Under the pieces are notes generated by a model. The model was not told the origin of the DNA, searched no databases, and saw nothing but the letters and a program-made list of their open reading frames with translations. Positions 1-12,655 of a DNA stretch of 64,000 nt are shown here, one piece after another; within the stretch, counting starts at the first letter, position 1, and each line of letters starts with the position of its first letter. A program made the translations under genes and the position numbers. Where the stretch lies: positions 1 through 64,000 of the forward strand of contig JAJGOT010000208.1 of the NCBI GenBank assembly GCA_022457155.1, written 5' to 3'. The stretch is from Cladopsammia gracilis (Eukaryota > Cnidaria > Anthozoa > Scleractinia > Dendrophylliidae).

Positions 1-402
1 CCAATATCACGCTAGTATGGCACAAAAATGTATTTAGTTTATTGGGGAAAAGAGCCCAGCATCAAATTCAGCACATCGATATTGGTAAAACTACAAAGTT
101 TTGTAAAGATTGCTAGGAAACTGACGAAGATATGAAATTTTGAAACTGAGCATTTTTACAAAGAAATGTACGGTGGACGGGCATAGATTGCCCGTCCAGC
201 CTCGTTTTCGTGTTTTTCCCATACACTTCTTTGTAAAAATTAAGCCAGAGTACTTAGTTTCAAAACTTCATATCTCCGTCAGTATACGAGCAATCTTTAA
301 GAAACGTTACAGTTTTACTAATATTGATGTGCTGATTTTGATACTGGACTCTTTCTCCCATTAAATTAAATATATTTTCATGCCATGCTAGCGTGATATT
401 GG
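1..402. repeat. Foldback element with long inverted arms
   Basis: The first ~165 bases are an imperfect reverse complement of about 225-402: the outer 22 bases of each arm, starting CCAATATCACGCTAG, pair with one mismatch. The loop lies near 170-220. The left edge coincides with the window edge, so target duplications cannot be checked. The open frame inside (140-364) has no recognisable protein. Confidence 0.8.
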
Positions 403-552
403 TCTATTACATAGCCGTAATTGGCTATATAAGCAGACACCGTATAAGGTGGATATCCTCCATAGGCGGACGATAGCCTTAAGTCCCAAAATTCTGTTCC
501 CATCAGTGTTTTCTGTAAGAAATACATGTATTAAAAGGACACCTCTGTGAAG

Positions 553-1346
553 CGGAAGACCTTAGATAACAACGGTCTGGACCACCTCGGACACTGATTG
601 ATAATTACTCATGCGCGTAGCGGCATGAGGTAAGGTTTCGGCTCCGTTTTTCTTGTTTTTATTATTATTATTTTTATTTTTTGTGTCACGATTTTGCATG
701 CAAATTTATGCGCGCATATTTTAAATTGTGCACTTCCGTTTGACGTCTTTGACGTCTTTGACGTCTTACACTTCCTGTTTAGTGACTTCCGGCTATTCTC
801 ACTTCCGGTAAAAGAGCGTTACTTAAGTGTCACGACAGAATCTCCTACAACCCTACATACATTACTATGTTCACGTTTGGTATATATAACACTTAGAAAA
901 ATCACTGGCTTCATTGTGGTACAGCATTCATGTCCACAACATTCAATAGTAAACAACGTGGTTTTCAGGCACGATGACTGAATGAAAGGAGTAACTCTTC
1001 TCCATGTCGGACATCTTCTTATCATGTTTAAAATATATCATAAAATTTTCTTACGCATGCGCATGAGTAAAGGCTGCTTGGAGCCTCTTGTTAGATAATG
1101 TAATGTCGACACTTAGAAGTTTATTTTCAATAAATTTTTAAGTGTAAAATTCCCCACTCAGGATTGAACCTGTGACCTCAGCTACGCTTAGGCTTACATA
1201 GCCTACAGTACCACTGTACCACCTAGCTTCTCGGGTTGCTTAGTCCTAAATTTAACTATATAAACTGCTAACCTCAACCTCAACTGAAAGCTAAGTCTCA
1301 ATAAGGTGTCCGAGGTGGTCCAGCCCGTTGTTATCTAAGGTCTTCC
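553..1346. repeat. Element bounded by ~48-bp inverted repeats
   Basis: Bases 553-600 (start GGAAGACCTTAGATAACAAC) reappear inverted at about 1298-1346. The interior contains three tandem GACGTCTTT units (about 740-767) and a tRNA-like segment. Outside it, 403-552 and 1347-1477 carry loose 'GCGGACAC' motifs that recur near 7335-7390. No coding frame is recognised. Confidence 0.65.
1152..1227 (-). repeat. tRNA-derived sequence (SINE head or tRNA pseudogene)
   Basis: On the minus strand this 76-base segment has an A-box-like TGGTACAGTGG near its 5' end and a B-box-like GGTTCAATCC near its 3' end, at tRNA spacing. The acceptor arm does not pair well, so this is more likely a SINE head or pseudogene than a working tRNA. 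Confidence 0.5.
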
Positions 1347-1477
1347 CTGTAAGGCGGACACGGACACCTAAAAGTTGACTGAAAGAGCTCTTACTTTTGT
1401 TCAAAACCTGCAATAAACGGACAGTTTAATTTAATATAGACTCGAGCCAATGAAGACAAAATCAATTTATTTTTTCT

Positions 1478-1597
1478 GGGGTCAATTCAACAAAACTTTT
1501 ACAAGTGTAATTTACAAGTGTAGCTATTGTTTCAGAGGTTGAAAACAATAGCTACCCTTGTAAATTTCACTTGTAAACGTTTTATTGAATTGACCCC
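1478..1597. repeat. Palindromic MITE, family A, copy 1
   Basis: A 120-base near-perfect palindrome starting GGGGTCAATTCAA and ending TTGAATTGACCCC. A second copy lies at 25065-25184 with the central loop in the opposite orientation. Such short TIR-only elements are non-autonomous DNA transposons. Confidence 0.85.
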
Positions 1598-1819
1598 TAG
1601 TCTATTCGACTAGCTGAGAGCAAAGAAAGCGCACGCTGAACGGAAGAATGAAATTAGTCAGACGAAGAGTTTGATTCGTTTAAGGAGACAGTTTTAACCT
1701 TATCGATAGGTTGTGTTGTTGTTGGTTTATTCTCGTTATCATGGATAGGAGACTCGTTGTCATCAAATTGCAAAATTAATAACTTGCTCCAAACAAATGA
1801 ACTACAGAAACTATCCATG

Positions 1820-1890
1820 TGGCGTGGAAGCTCAGTGGATAGAGCATTGCACCGGTATCGCAATATCATAGGTTCGAATTCCGTTCTAGC
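1820..1890 (+). repeat. tRNA-derived sequence (SINE head)
   Basis: Contains AGCTCAGTGGATAGAGCA, a good A box and D-arm, and GGTTCGAATTCC, a good B box, about 40 bases apart as in a tRNA gene. The acceptor stem is not convincing. A SINE 5' head is the simplest reading. Confidence 0.55.
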
Positions 1891-1989
1891 CTGAATATTT
1901 ATCAGGTTGCTTTTTCAACTGGGTAAGTTGATGGCACACTGCGAGGATCACAAACTCGTGTTTATCCGCAGTTCGCATATATGAATTTC

Positions 1990-2125
1990 AGATAACTTAT
2001 TTTCTCAATTAAACGCTCCCGGCGTTTATTTCAAACTTGGCTTAGTGGACCCGGCGTTTCTTTGAATCATCAGTTTTTTCTCGCCCGCCATTTTTAAAGA
2101 AAGGGTTATTATTCGTTTTTCTTGG
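1990..2125. repeat. Truncated copy of the 6479-6745 MITE
   Basis: This stretch matches the left half of the MITE at 6479-6745 closely, through the shared GTGGACCCGGCG motif and the following T-rich segment. The right half and terminal repeat are absent. Confidence 0.75.
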
Positions 2126-3331
2126 CAGCCGTATATATACATATATGTACCAATAATTTGTTGTAGATATGTTTTTAATGTTGCAGATATGTCTCTGATG
2201 TACATGTAGGTACTTTGTGAGTGTTAATAAAGATGTCATAAAAAAATCTTTTCTCGGTCTTATAATTACTTAATGACACATATATGATCCAACCCCTTTT
2301 GTACTTCAACAGTTTGGGATATACAAGTGGTAGGGTTCTGAAACTACCTTATTCGAGAAAAATTAATGAAAATTAAGAAGAGAGGCCTGACAAAAAAAAT
2401 CGGTAAAGGAGCAAATTATTTTAATGCGAAAACGAGAAACGTAAAGAAAATTTTTCCTTCCTGAACGTGACATGCACGTGACATGCACATGCGTTTTGAA
2501 TGCCTCTGTGTAACTCGAATGTCTTGAGTGACTGGTTTCGGACGAGATGGACCCCACCCCCTCCTCCCTTGCGCAAAAGACTGTCCGTTTCTTAAAATAT
2601 ATACAGTGTCGCATGGAATTTTCGAGGGATCTAATTTTCGCGAATTTCACGGGTTTTCCAACGATCCGGGAAATAACATCCCACGAAAAAAAGTTACAGC
2701 AAAAAAGAAAATCCACAAAAATTTACTCCATTTATGTAGACCTGAACGAATTTCAATTAAATTGATTACAAACAATATTGTTGTTAATAGTTTATTAAAA
2801 CTCTCTCTGGAATTAACAAATTAACTGAATTAACAAATTGTATTTACAAAATACAATATTAATAAATCTAACTATTTACATATAACTAATCTAGCAATAG
2901 AAATGGCATACTAATTGAAATTAGTGAGCTGACTCATAATTTGAAAAGTAACTATCAGTCTATGTTGATTTTTATCTTAGTGAGCTAACTAAAATTAGTC
3001 ATTTATACCTTAATTATTTCTTAACTGTACTGTAATGTACGTTACTGGTTACTTTTAGCTGCACATCTGTGGCTTATAATACTACCTGAAACAAATAGCC
3101 TTCCTGAAATTCATTCCTTTGCGTTTAAATGGCTACTAACTTCGAAGTAGATGCCAGGTATCTCGCATTTAAAGCTAGTTCGTTCTTCTCGATTCGTTGC
3201 CCATCGATATCTCAGACTGCAGGAAAGAACTATCAAGGTTGATCAATTAATGAGACAACGAGGCAGAAAACAAGGATAATCATGATCAAAGGGCTCTTAA
3301 AGCCATCTCGTTAATGCGTTGAAACATGAGG
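2126..3331. other. Non-coding stretch, nothing recognised
   Basis: AT-rich sequence. Two overlapping open frames near 2530-2824 are short and have no family features. No repeat structure or exon was seen. Confidence 0.4.
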
Positions 3332-3335
3332 TTAA

Positions 3336-5108
3336 GGTGTTTCCCTCCAGTTTCCGTGTAGCCGCACCGAACATTTTTGAGCGGTCGTTTAACTAACTTT
3401 ACTTCATTGAATTACTATGAAACTTACACAAAATATTGTACATAGTTTGAAGTTTATAAGGGTGTAATAATTTTGTAAATTGCATCTAAAATTGCGGAGA
3501 TAAATGAGAAACATAGAAATTACTTGAGTCTAAATTCCGAGCGATTGCGATGGCATCTAGAAAAATCAAAACTATTACGATAAACTATGATCTATGGCAA
3601 ACAAAATAACTAAAAATTAGAAAATTTTGTCAAGCCGATTTTGAGTAAATCAGAAAAAACGTTTCGAACTTGTGATTTTGCATGTGTATGAGCACATCCA
3701 TAAGTTCCTCAATTAAGCTAATAAAAGTTTAATTTCTCAATCTCAAATTTACGCCAAAATGTGTGTTAAGAGTATGAGATGAAACTGTGAAAGTTTGAAA
3801 GGGTTTCTCGTTTTAGTTTTGGAGATTCGATTTTCTATAGGAAACCGTAGTTTTTTGACTGAGTCCTTGATATTGAAGTTTTAGCGCTTTTCTATATATT
3901 TAAAAAACCGCGAGATAGATTTTTTTTAAACCTTTATAGTCGTTTCTTTGTAATATGAAGAACATTGTCTCGAAGTTTCATCTTGATTGAAACATTGCAA
4001 CATGGTCAAATTAAATAGTAAAGTTCACCCAAAACGCGATTGAGACTTTGTGCTTTGATTGCACGATTGAAGGCGCACAAAGACGCTTTAATTAATTAAT
4101 TCAGGTGAAGCGCAACGCATTTCTGCGTGACCATCATGTTTTGCGGAGTAACGTTAGGGGCTGTGTTCCACGTTATTTTTATCATTCCCACGAATTTCAG
4201 TGGGACGTTTATTTGAAAGCAGGTTTTTTATTCGCATTTGACGTGCACTGGACACTCTCGACATTTTGAATTGTAGGGAAAAGAAAGAAGTCAACGTGAT
4301 TTGCATAATTCTCAACACGCAGAAATGCGTTACACTTCACCTGAATTAATTAAAGCGTCTTTGCGACGTACGCCTTCAACCGTGCAATCAAAACACAAAG
4401 TCTCAATCGCGTTTTAGGTGAACTTTATTATTTTATTTGACCATGTTGCAATATTTCAATCAAGATGAAACTTGGAGACAACGTTGTCAATATTATAAAG
4501 AAACTACCATAAAAGTTTTAAAAAATCTATCTCGCGGTTTTTGAAATATATAGAAAAGCGCTAAAACTACAATATCAAGGACTCAGTCAAAAAACTATGG
4601 TTTCCTATAGAAAATCGAATCTCCAAAACTAAAACGAGAAACGCTTTTAAACTTTCACAGTTTCATCTCACACACTAAACACGCATGTTGACGTAAATTT
4701 GAGATTGAGAAATTAAAATTTTATAAGCTTAATTGAGGAACTTATGGATGTGCTCATACACATGCAAAATCGCAAGTTGGAAATGTTTTTCTGATTTACT
4801 CAAAATCGGCCTGACAAAATTTTCTAATTTTTAGGTATTTTGTTTGACATAGATCATAGTTTATCGTAATGGTTTTGATTTTTCTAAATGCCATCGCAAT
4901 CACTCGGAATTTAGACTCAAGTGATTTCAATGTTTCTTGTTTATCTTCGCAATTTTAAATGCGATTTACAAAATTGTTACACTCTTATAAACTTCAAACT
5001 AAGTACAATATTTTCTGTAAGTTTCATAGTAATTCAATAAAGTAAAGTTAGTTAAACGGCCGCTCAAAAATGGTCGGTGCGGCTGCATAGAAACTGGAGG
5101 GAAACACC
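3336..5108. mobile_element. 1.77-kb foldback element flanked by TTAA
   Basis: Two arms of nearly 800 bases (about 3336-4135 and 4315-5108) are reverse complements of each other over their whole length, with scattered mismatches, leaving a ~180-base centre. The ends read GGTGTTTCCCTCCAG. TTAA lies immediately outside on both sides (3332-3335 and 5109-5112). TTAA is the target of piggyBac-type and some other transposases, but because it is itself palindromic it could also be part of the inverted repeat. No transposase frame is present. Confidence 0.85.
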
Positions 5109-5112
5109 TTAA

Positions 5113-6400
5113 AAAAAGAACAATCTAAAATAAATATAAAATAAATATGGTAAAGATGGCGTTGTAGAATCAGACATATGTAGAAAATGCGAGGCGCAGT
5201 AGTCAACTGGATATGGTTCTTGGCAGGATAGAGAAGATTGAGAGAACTTGGTTTGAAAATTCGTGTTGGTGCAAGTCAAAAAAAGTTATGAGTAACAAAG
5301 AATCACGAGTGTGAATGTAAATAATTTTGATGTTAGTGAAGTGAAAGTGAAAGACATTTCCCGCCTTGCTAGCTAATTGACGATGAAAATGTGTTGTTGG
5401 TTCAATTTACACAGTGCATTTTCAGTTATTCATTGTCTATTTTCTGTTGGGATATTTGACAATAGAAAAGACTTTCTAAATCAAATACAATAGATTGCCG
5501 CAATTTCAAAACAATTAAAAGCCCACATCGATAATACGTCACGTGCAATGACTTTATATCTGATCAGATGAGACATTAATATTAATTATCAAAATATCAA
5601 TTGACACAACAAATTGTGACTGAATCTTTAATATTCTTTAAAGTAAGGCCTGATTCAAACATTGAACTTCACATTTGCCGAATCTAATGGAAGGAGGCCG
5701 TAACAACATGTCATTTCTCTAGAGCTGCCTTTCCCCATGCCAGGACAATTTGAGCTATGTTTAGCAGACATCGCGCCATCAGCCATTTCTTTTTCAACTC
5801 TCCAGCAGTATTCGAAAATAGAACGAAAGTCAAAATTTATGGTATTTTGCTGTTCCTACTCTTGCATAATGAAACGGAAAGTTTTGTAGTTAGCTAAAGT
5901 ATCAAGTCTGCTGTTTTATATATTTTGACGTGAAAAATGGCGGGAAAATGGTGATCACGTGGTCATTTTTCGGTCACGTCTGCTATGGACGCACTTATAT
6001 AGAAAATATTGGGTCTGGAGCGGATAAACAGGGCACCACTCCTGGCGGTCACTTTTTTAGTTTCCCTTAGATCGAAATGAGGTTCATGACAGGCCTGCAC
6101 TGACTCCGCTATGTGGTTTTGCGGTTGCGATGCATTTATATTAGCTTTCAAAGTTTGGCTGTTATGAGTCGTGTCGTTAAGTGATTTACGTCCTGTATGA
6201 TGTGTTAGGCGGCGTTTTGTAAATAGTTTTCAGGAATGGTTGGTTTTGAACGAAACTCCATTTTTCATCAGTATTTGTTTAAGGTTTTTCAGTCGTGGGT
6301 GAAATGTTGTGACAAAAGGCGTTATTATCTCGCGAGTTTTTTTCGTTTTGTTTTCATGCCAATTGCGTTCCGGCAAAAGTGAAATTCAGAATACCAGTGC
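5113..6400. other. Non-coding stretch
   Basis: No gene recognised. A 62-residue open frame on the minus strand (5963-6151) has no family features. The sequence is AT-rich and unique within the window. Confidence 0.4.
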
Positions 6401-6406
6401 ATTTAG

Positions 6407-7870
6407 GAGGGTGCTGATGGGGTTAACAGTTAACTGACAATTGCCCAAAAATATAGTAGTTAACTGATAAATGAAAAGTTACCGTATTTTCTCTATTAAA
6501 TGCCCCCGGCGTTTATTTCAAACTTGGCCTTGTGGACCCGGCGCTTCTTTGTATCAGCAGTTTTTTCTCGCCCGCCATTTTTTAAGAAAGGGTTATTATT
6601 CGTTTTTCTTGGCAGCCTTGTACCTTGCCCTTAAATCTTAAGTTTATTATACCACAAACAAACGTTTGAGGAGCTTACTTACAACTTCCTCAATTATACC
6701 CGGCGTTTATTCGGGGCCCGGCGTTTAATCGAGAAAATACGGTAACAGTTAATTGACATTCTATTAATTATACTAAATTAACGATTGTTGTTGTTAATAA
6801 AAGCAACATAGTTTTTTCCTAACAGCAAAGCTATTTTGTGACTTTTACCTGCCTCGCTGCGTGACCAGGTGACATATTAACCGATATTATATGCGAAAGG
6901 TACCAGGGTCGTAGAGCGTTGACCTTGATCTCCGTGATGGCGTCGAGTGGCGTGGTCAAAGTTATTCTGAGTTTTTATCGAGATGATGACAAAGGATCGG
7001 CATTCGAATGACACATAAGTCGCATACCGTTTGACATGACAAAGCACAATTCAATGGACATATAATCAAACAATAAGCGGAAAGTTTGGACTCGGTGAGT
7101 TTGATTTAAAGTTGTTCCGATTAGAGAAGATCGACGGGAAAGCTGTTACAAAGGCTCAGTTGGAAATGGAGCTACCTTTTCTAATGGGAAGTGCGACAAG
7201 TGAGATACATGGTGTGTATTTTGTTTCGTCATTTTGTCCTAGCACGCGAACGCGGGTTGACCCAGGGGTTGACCACACGAGCCCTTTTCAGTGTTAGATT
7301 AAATGAGTAAGATTTCTGATTACACTAAAACCTGTATTAAGCAGACTCCAAAGTAAGTGGACACACCGTATTTTATTGGACACAAGCATCAGTGAGTTTC
7401 GATTTTTTTCCTTCCCATACTCTCTGTGTACGATCCTGTATCAAACAGACATCTTTAATACTGACGATCCTTATTACGGTTTTGACAGGTGAGAAATTAT
7501 GGTTTTTGTATGAGAATCTAATGTCGAATAATTTTCGTAAAGCGGCTGTTCTAAGTCCAATCCCGAAAACGCATTCACTCTGGTCATTCTCATGGCCTTT
7601 AAAGTAACCTTATCTTAACTTTGCAAATTTAAAAGCCTTACTGATATACGTAATTTCCTACTTGTAAGGCTAAATCACTTGATAAGATCAATGAATAAAA
7701 ATATTGAAATGAACCGATTTCCGACAGCGTGACCCAGTTAAAAAAGAAAAACATAAAACTTTCTTATACAAGCGCATGAGTATAGGCAACCAGTGTAGCC
7801 TCTTGTTAACTGACAATTGGCCGAAAAAATAGTAGTTAACTGACAATTGGGTACCCCCATTAGCACCCTC
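6407..7870. mobile_element. 1.46-kb TIR element with 6-bp target duplication
   Basis: The left end GAGGGTGCTGATGGGG and the inverted right end match. Subterminal GTTAACTGACAATTG motifs occur on both sides as inverted repeats. ATTTAG is directly repeated just outside (6401-6406 and 7871-7876). The interior has another MITE (6479-6745) and a short open frame at 7112-7297 with no family features. This is a non-autonomous DNA transposon of unassigned family. Confidence 0.85.
6479..6745. mobile_element. MITE nested in the 6407-7870 element
   Basis: The ends TTACCGTATTTTCTC and GAGAAAATACGGTAA are perfect inverted repeats, followed on each side by related 'AAACGCC' motifs. It is inserted in the left subterminal region of the larger element and is therefore younger. 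A truncated relative lies at 1990-2125. Confidence 0.85.
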
Positions 7871-7876
7871 ATTTAG

Positions 7877-9881
7877 CAGTGCTAGATTAATTTGTCGTGT
7901 GTTTGGCCTTGTTTACAAAATGGTAAAGTAAGCTCACTGTAGCTGTCGAGAAAAAGCTGCGCCGGGTTTACAGCTCTTTACAGGCAAATTCACCGCGAGA
8001 AACAACTTCAAGCATCACGCTTCAGTGAATGTTCTGACACCTATAGAATGAATTGAGTTCCATTGTAATAATCTAATGGATAGTATCAATTATATATCCG
8101 GAAAAAATCTGGTCATTTCACGAACAGAAATCTAGAACCGGAAAGGAGGAAAGAGTTACGCGATTAACATCGGAACGGATAGATTGCCGTCCAAAATGGT
8201 GGCGCTGTTCAGATGTGTGTTACTTTTCCTTTATACCCTCTTAAAGTTTGATGTTCCCAATGTTTACGTATTTTTCTACGAAAGAGACGATAACTTAATT
8301 TGTAATAGGAACGAAATTAAAAAAGCCCGTCAAGGTTGTTGAAAGGAGGTGTCGCAGAAGATTCCTGTCAGTTTTTAGAATTTTCAGTCAGTTCAGTTGC
8401 AACCTGTTGGTAAACGAACTTGAAATGTTCACCTGTATGCAGACTTCTATTTTATGAGAGGGGTGAATGCAGCGATCTGTTTTTGGTCGTATCGTAAGTG
8501 TCTCAGTAAAGGCTGTAATTTTAGCTTGTATTCGCTACGCTTTATAGCTGCGTGGAGCTCGCTAAAACCTTCGTTGGCATTTTTGACAGTCTAGCGACTG
8601 TTACGTTTAAGCCTAGCTTTTTCAGCTGCAAGTAGAAGGTAAGTCTTCTAAAAACCTATTAAGAAAAATTTAATACAGTGCACCAAGGATATAGATAAGT
8701 ACAGTTTTAAGGGGTTGCAACGGTTAAATTCCTCTTCATAAATATTTCAATACTATTTATCTTTTGAATTAAGAGTAAACTAAATAGGTATTGAGTCCAT
8801 CCATTTGAATTAATGATTTCAACTGATTTTTAAAGGCCTTAATTATTATATTGTCTACGAACTTCTCATTGCGTTAAAACCACACGGCTAGGCCTTGCAC
8901 GCTCAGCTTATTACAAGTGCACGACTCATCGTCGTACATTTTTATCCAGTTGAATTCCGGTTATGCAAAAATTGATTAAACTCGAAGTTTACGCTAACTG
9001 TAACAAAAATCGATTACATTGAAATGGCATTATTTCGCAAGAGAATAGACCAAAATCTTGTAAAATTTTAAACTTTCCCGGAAATTTCTTTCACAGTGTG
9101 GCGCGTATAAGCAACTGATCTTGAAAATCCACCGGCATAAAGCCATCCGAGCCAAATGAACAAGCATTTGAGAATTCAATGAAATTCATCGGAACTTGAA
9201 TATAAAATTTGAACTCATTTGAGTCAGAACAGCGAATTGATAATAATTATGTTTCGTTTCTTGATAGATCATGGCAGGTAGGTTCATACTTGCGTGAGAG
9301 CTCTAGAATAATTCAGGAAATAACGCTTTTCCACTTATGCTGATGAGCGTTCATGTTTAAAATTCTAAGCCGCCACCCGCGAACTAGAACAAACGCAAAT
9401 TTTGCTCTGCCATATCGCTCATATTAAAACACAAACTTTCCCGTCCCATTTAACACATAAAACGTCGCCATTCGTAAAAATACACCGTGAAATTCTCAAA
9501 CTGCGTTTGCCAAAAAACGCATTTGACCTATTTTTGGCTTAACGACAAATGATTGAAGCTGATAGGTAACGTGAGATATCGAAACTTAAGAAGAACTTAA
9601 TGCCTTTGCGGTAACGTAATGTGAGATATGACATGTTCATGACAAGTTCTGACATCCCAATACCCTAGGGAAATTAACAATAGGTCCGGGGGTGCTCCCC
9701 AAAAATTTTAGGTGCAGTATGTGACGCCCTTCTTGAAATCCTAACCGGTTTAACCAACCATATCTTCAATGCCCTAATATAACTTCTATAAAGAAGAAGG
9801 AAGAAACCCCCCGGACAAAAGTCCACAAAATTTTGTTAACAACTTTTGTCCCTTTTTTCGTGACTAACTCCAAAATCTCGC
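7877..9881. other. Stretch without a recognised gene; two splice-like sites
   Basis: No protein is recognised. A textbook 5' splice site (AAG then GTAAGT) lies at 8639. Further on, ATCATGGCAG at 9268-9277 is framed by an acceptor-like and a donor-like site. These could be the 5' end of a plus-strand transcript or relics of a repeat; no following coding exon was found. Confidence 0.25.
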
Positions 9882-9901
9882 TTAATGCGCATGCGCATTA
9901 A
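9882..9901. promoter_or_regulatory. NRF1-type palindrome, candidate promoter
   Basis: A 20-base perfect palindrome whose core TGCGCATGCGCA is the NRF1 consensus. Ten bases on is AAAATGGCGG, which resembles a YY1 site and places an ATG (about 9912) in good context. The frame opened there stops after ten codons unless spliced. A promoter is plausible but no gene is identified. Confidence 0.35.
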
Positions 9902-10974
9902 CGAGATAAAAATGGCGGTGGGAAGTCAGGTGTGCGCCACATAACGCGTCCTTTCAAACGAACGACTTCGGATCCTAGAGGCTTGGTCACACCAGTTAAA
10001 ATACAAGAGATGTATCTTAGAGTTATAAACTTTATAATGCTTGCTTGACTGATGCATTTCGGCATTTAGTGTCGCATTTTCTTTTCATATATTTTTTAGC
10101 GCTTTCAAGCAAAACGTCTAAATAAAAAAAATATAGCTCTTTTCTTGATCACTATTATTATAAACAGCGACTAGCACATTCGCACATGGTAAGCTAAATG
10201 TGTAAAAATAAACTTGTAAATCTGTTAAATTGCTCGCGATACAAAGTTTAAATGACATGCTGTCATTTATATGCAATTTCCATGCACTTCCGGATTCCAG
10301 CGTTTATATAAGCTTGTGAATTTGCTTTTAATCTTTAATGTTTACTGAATGACAAACTTAATTTGTGATATCGTTCCATTCTCTACAACAATTATGACTC
10401 CAGCAAAGCAAGGATTCTTTTCCCATCGGAGACTCGAGACTTGACTCGCTAAATATTCAACTTGCATTCGAGATCGGTTAACGCAAAATCTTTTCATATT
10501 CCGGTACATAACTTTTTTTTCTATATACAAAAAATACCTAAGTACTGCCCTCGGGTCGTACTCATAACCTCTGTAAATTTGGTAATGAATCGTTCATTTA
10601 GAGCATTTCCTATTTAAGAGTTGCTCATAGGAGCCTTTGACTAACATCTAAAAACATCTTCAAATTTTCATGATATTTACAGTATTTTAACAGAGTGCAG
10701 AGGAGATCCTTGTCTTGTTATGAGATGTCCTCCATCAAGTAAGCAGCTAAAGTAATGATTGAGTCCAATTTTTCATCATTGCACTAGAACTGATAGAGCT
10801 CCTTTGTTTCGCACCTACAAGGCAAAAACAACAGAGAAAAAGTTTAATTAATGACTGGGAACATCTTAAAATCACTTTTTTATTTAACGTGGTCACAAAC
10901 GTAGCTGTGATAACAATGCGCCCTACAGATTAGATTAGCACAGTCTGCAAAGACTAATGATAATCATTTTCATC

Positions 10975-11031
10975 ATCATCACCCGACCCCTCACCCCCAC
11001 CCCCCCCCCCCCCCCCACCCCCCTCCGCTCA
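10975..11031. repeat. CAT repeat followed by C-rich tract
   Basis: Short CAT repeats run into a tract of about 40 bases that is almost only C. The flanks (9902-10974 and 11032-11655) are AT-rich with no recognised gene. Confidence 0.8.
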
Positions 11032-11655
11032 GAAATCTGATAATTCGCACTTCAATAAGCTGTGATAACTAACCCTAACAGGTACACTATTAAATGAAAA
11101 TACTTACAAACAAGTTAATGAAAATTGTTGAGATAAGTTCACAGATGGCTCATGTCTTTTTTTTCCATGTCTTGCATACAGGGGGTCTTACAGAGTCGAT
11201 CAAGAAGACAATTTCATATAAAGAGTTAATCTATTTTATTTTTATTTTATAGCACCGTGTTACGGTGTTATAACGAACACATAATAGGGATTTATTTCAT
11301 TTTCCCTTCCTCGTTATGATCATCTTTCCATCAGAATTTGATTTCGTATAATAACTAGAAAGGTATACGGTCTGTTCCTTGAAATTACGAAACCAAACAG
11401 TTCACTTTTAAACTTTTTAGTGGTGATAAACGCTAACCTAATACAGCAGGTCTTCAAAAACAATTGACTGACTCTGATCGACATTTTACATTGGAAAACG
11501 CGATACACCTGAATGAAAAAAAGTTGTCGGGTGAAAATTACAAACCATGACAGAAAGGTTTTCTGGGAAGATGAAAAAGCTTCTTTTCTTCTCAGATAAA
11601 TTACACATTATTTTAACACAGTACTGTTTGCGCAAAACATCCTCTGAATCTTTCA

Positions 11656-12175
11656 GAAAGGGATAGATTTTAAACCCTACCGATAAATGAAATGATAACA
11701 AGCCTTATATATTTGTCAGGTTCACGCATTCCATTGTGTCGTATAGGGGATAGATTTTAAACCCTACTGATAAATGAAATAGTAACAACCCTTATTTGTC
11801 AGATTCACAGCATTCCATTGTGTCGTATAGGAGATGTATTTTAAACCCTACTGATAAATGAAATAGTAAAAAGCTTTATTTGTCAGGTTCACAGAATTCC
11901 ATTGTGTCGTATAGAGGATAGATTTTAAACCCTACTAATACATGAAATAGTAACAAGCCTTATTTCTCCGGTTCACAGCATTCCATTGTGTCGTATAGGG
12001 GATACATAGATTTCAAACCATGCTGATGAATGAAATAGCAACCAGCCTTATTTGTCAGGTTCACAGCATTCCATTGTGTCGTATAGGGGATAGATTTTAA
12101 ACCCTACTGATAAATGAAATAGTAACAAGACTTATTTGTCAGGTTCACAGCATTCCATTGTGTCGTATCGTTTAT
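11656..12175. repeat. 84-bp minisatellite, six copies
   Basis: The marker ATTCCATTGTGTCG recurs at 11728, 11812, 11896, 11980, 12068 and 12152, so the period is 84 bases with one 88-base unit. Copies differ by a few substitutions. The array lies downstream of the 3' end of the TPR-CHAT gene. Confidence 0.95.
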
Positions 12176-12227
12176 GGTTCATTTAGGTCAATACAGCGAT
12201 ACAAAACTTTTTTTCTTTTGTCATTGG

Positions 12228-12655
12228 AACATTGCGAAGGATGTTATACTGGTTAATCAGTGTAGACACTACAAGGAGTAAACCTGGGTACTACGTTTGG
12301 CAGCCATTGCGGGGACATTGCAAAGGATGTTATATTGGTTAATCAGTGTAGACACTACAAGGAGTAAACCTGGGTACTACGTTTGGCAGCGATTGCGGGA
12401 ACATTGCGAAGTATGTTATATTGGTTAATCAGCGTAGACACTACAAGGAGTAAACCTAGGTAACATGTTTGGCAGCGATTGCGGGAACATTGCAAAGGAT
12501 GTTATACTGGTTAATCAGTGTAGACACTACAAGGAGTAAACCTGGGTGCTACGTTTGGCAGCGATTGCGGGAACATTGCGAAGGATGTTATACTGGTTAA
12601 TCAGTGTAGACACTAAAAGGAGTAAACCTGGGTAACATGTTTGGCAACATTGCAC
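12228..12655. repeat. 86-bp minisatellite, five copies
   Basis: ATTGCRAAGG-type units recur at 12231, 12317, 12403, 12489 and 12575, an exact 86-base period. The unit sequence is unrelated to the neighbouring 84-base array. Confidence 0.95.

Noticed and set aside
1152..1227. Functional tRNA gene
   Set aside because: A and B boxes are present but the acceptor stem does not pair; the same holds at 1820-1890 and 33010-33078, so SINE heads are more likely.
11656..12655. CRISPR-like array
   Set aside because: Direct repeats have no unique spacers; these are plain head-to-tail minisatellites.
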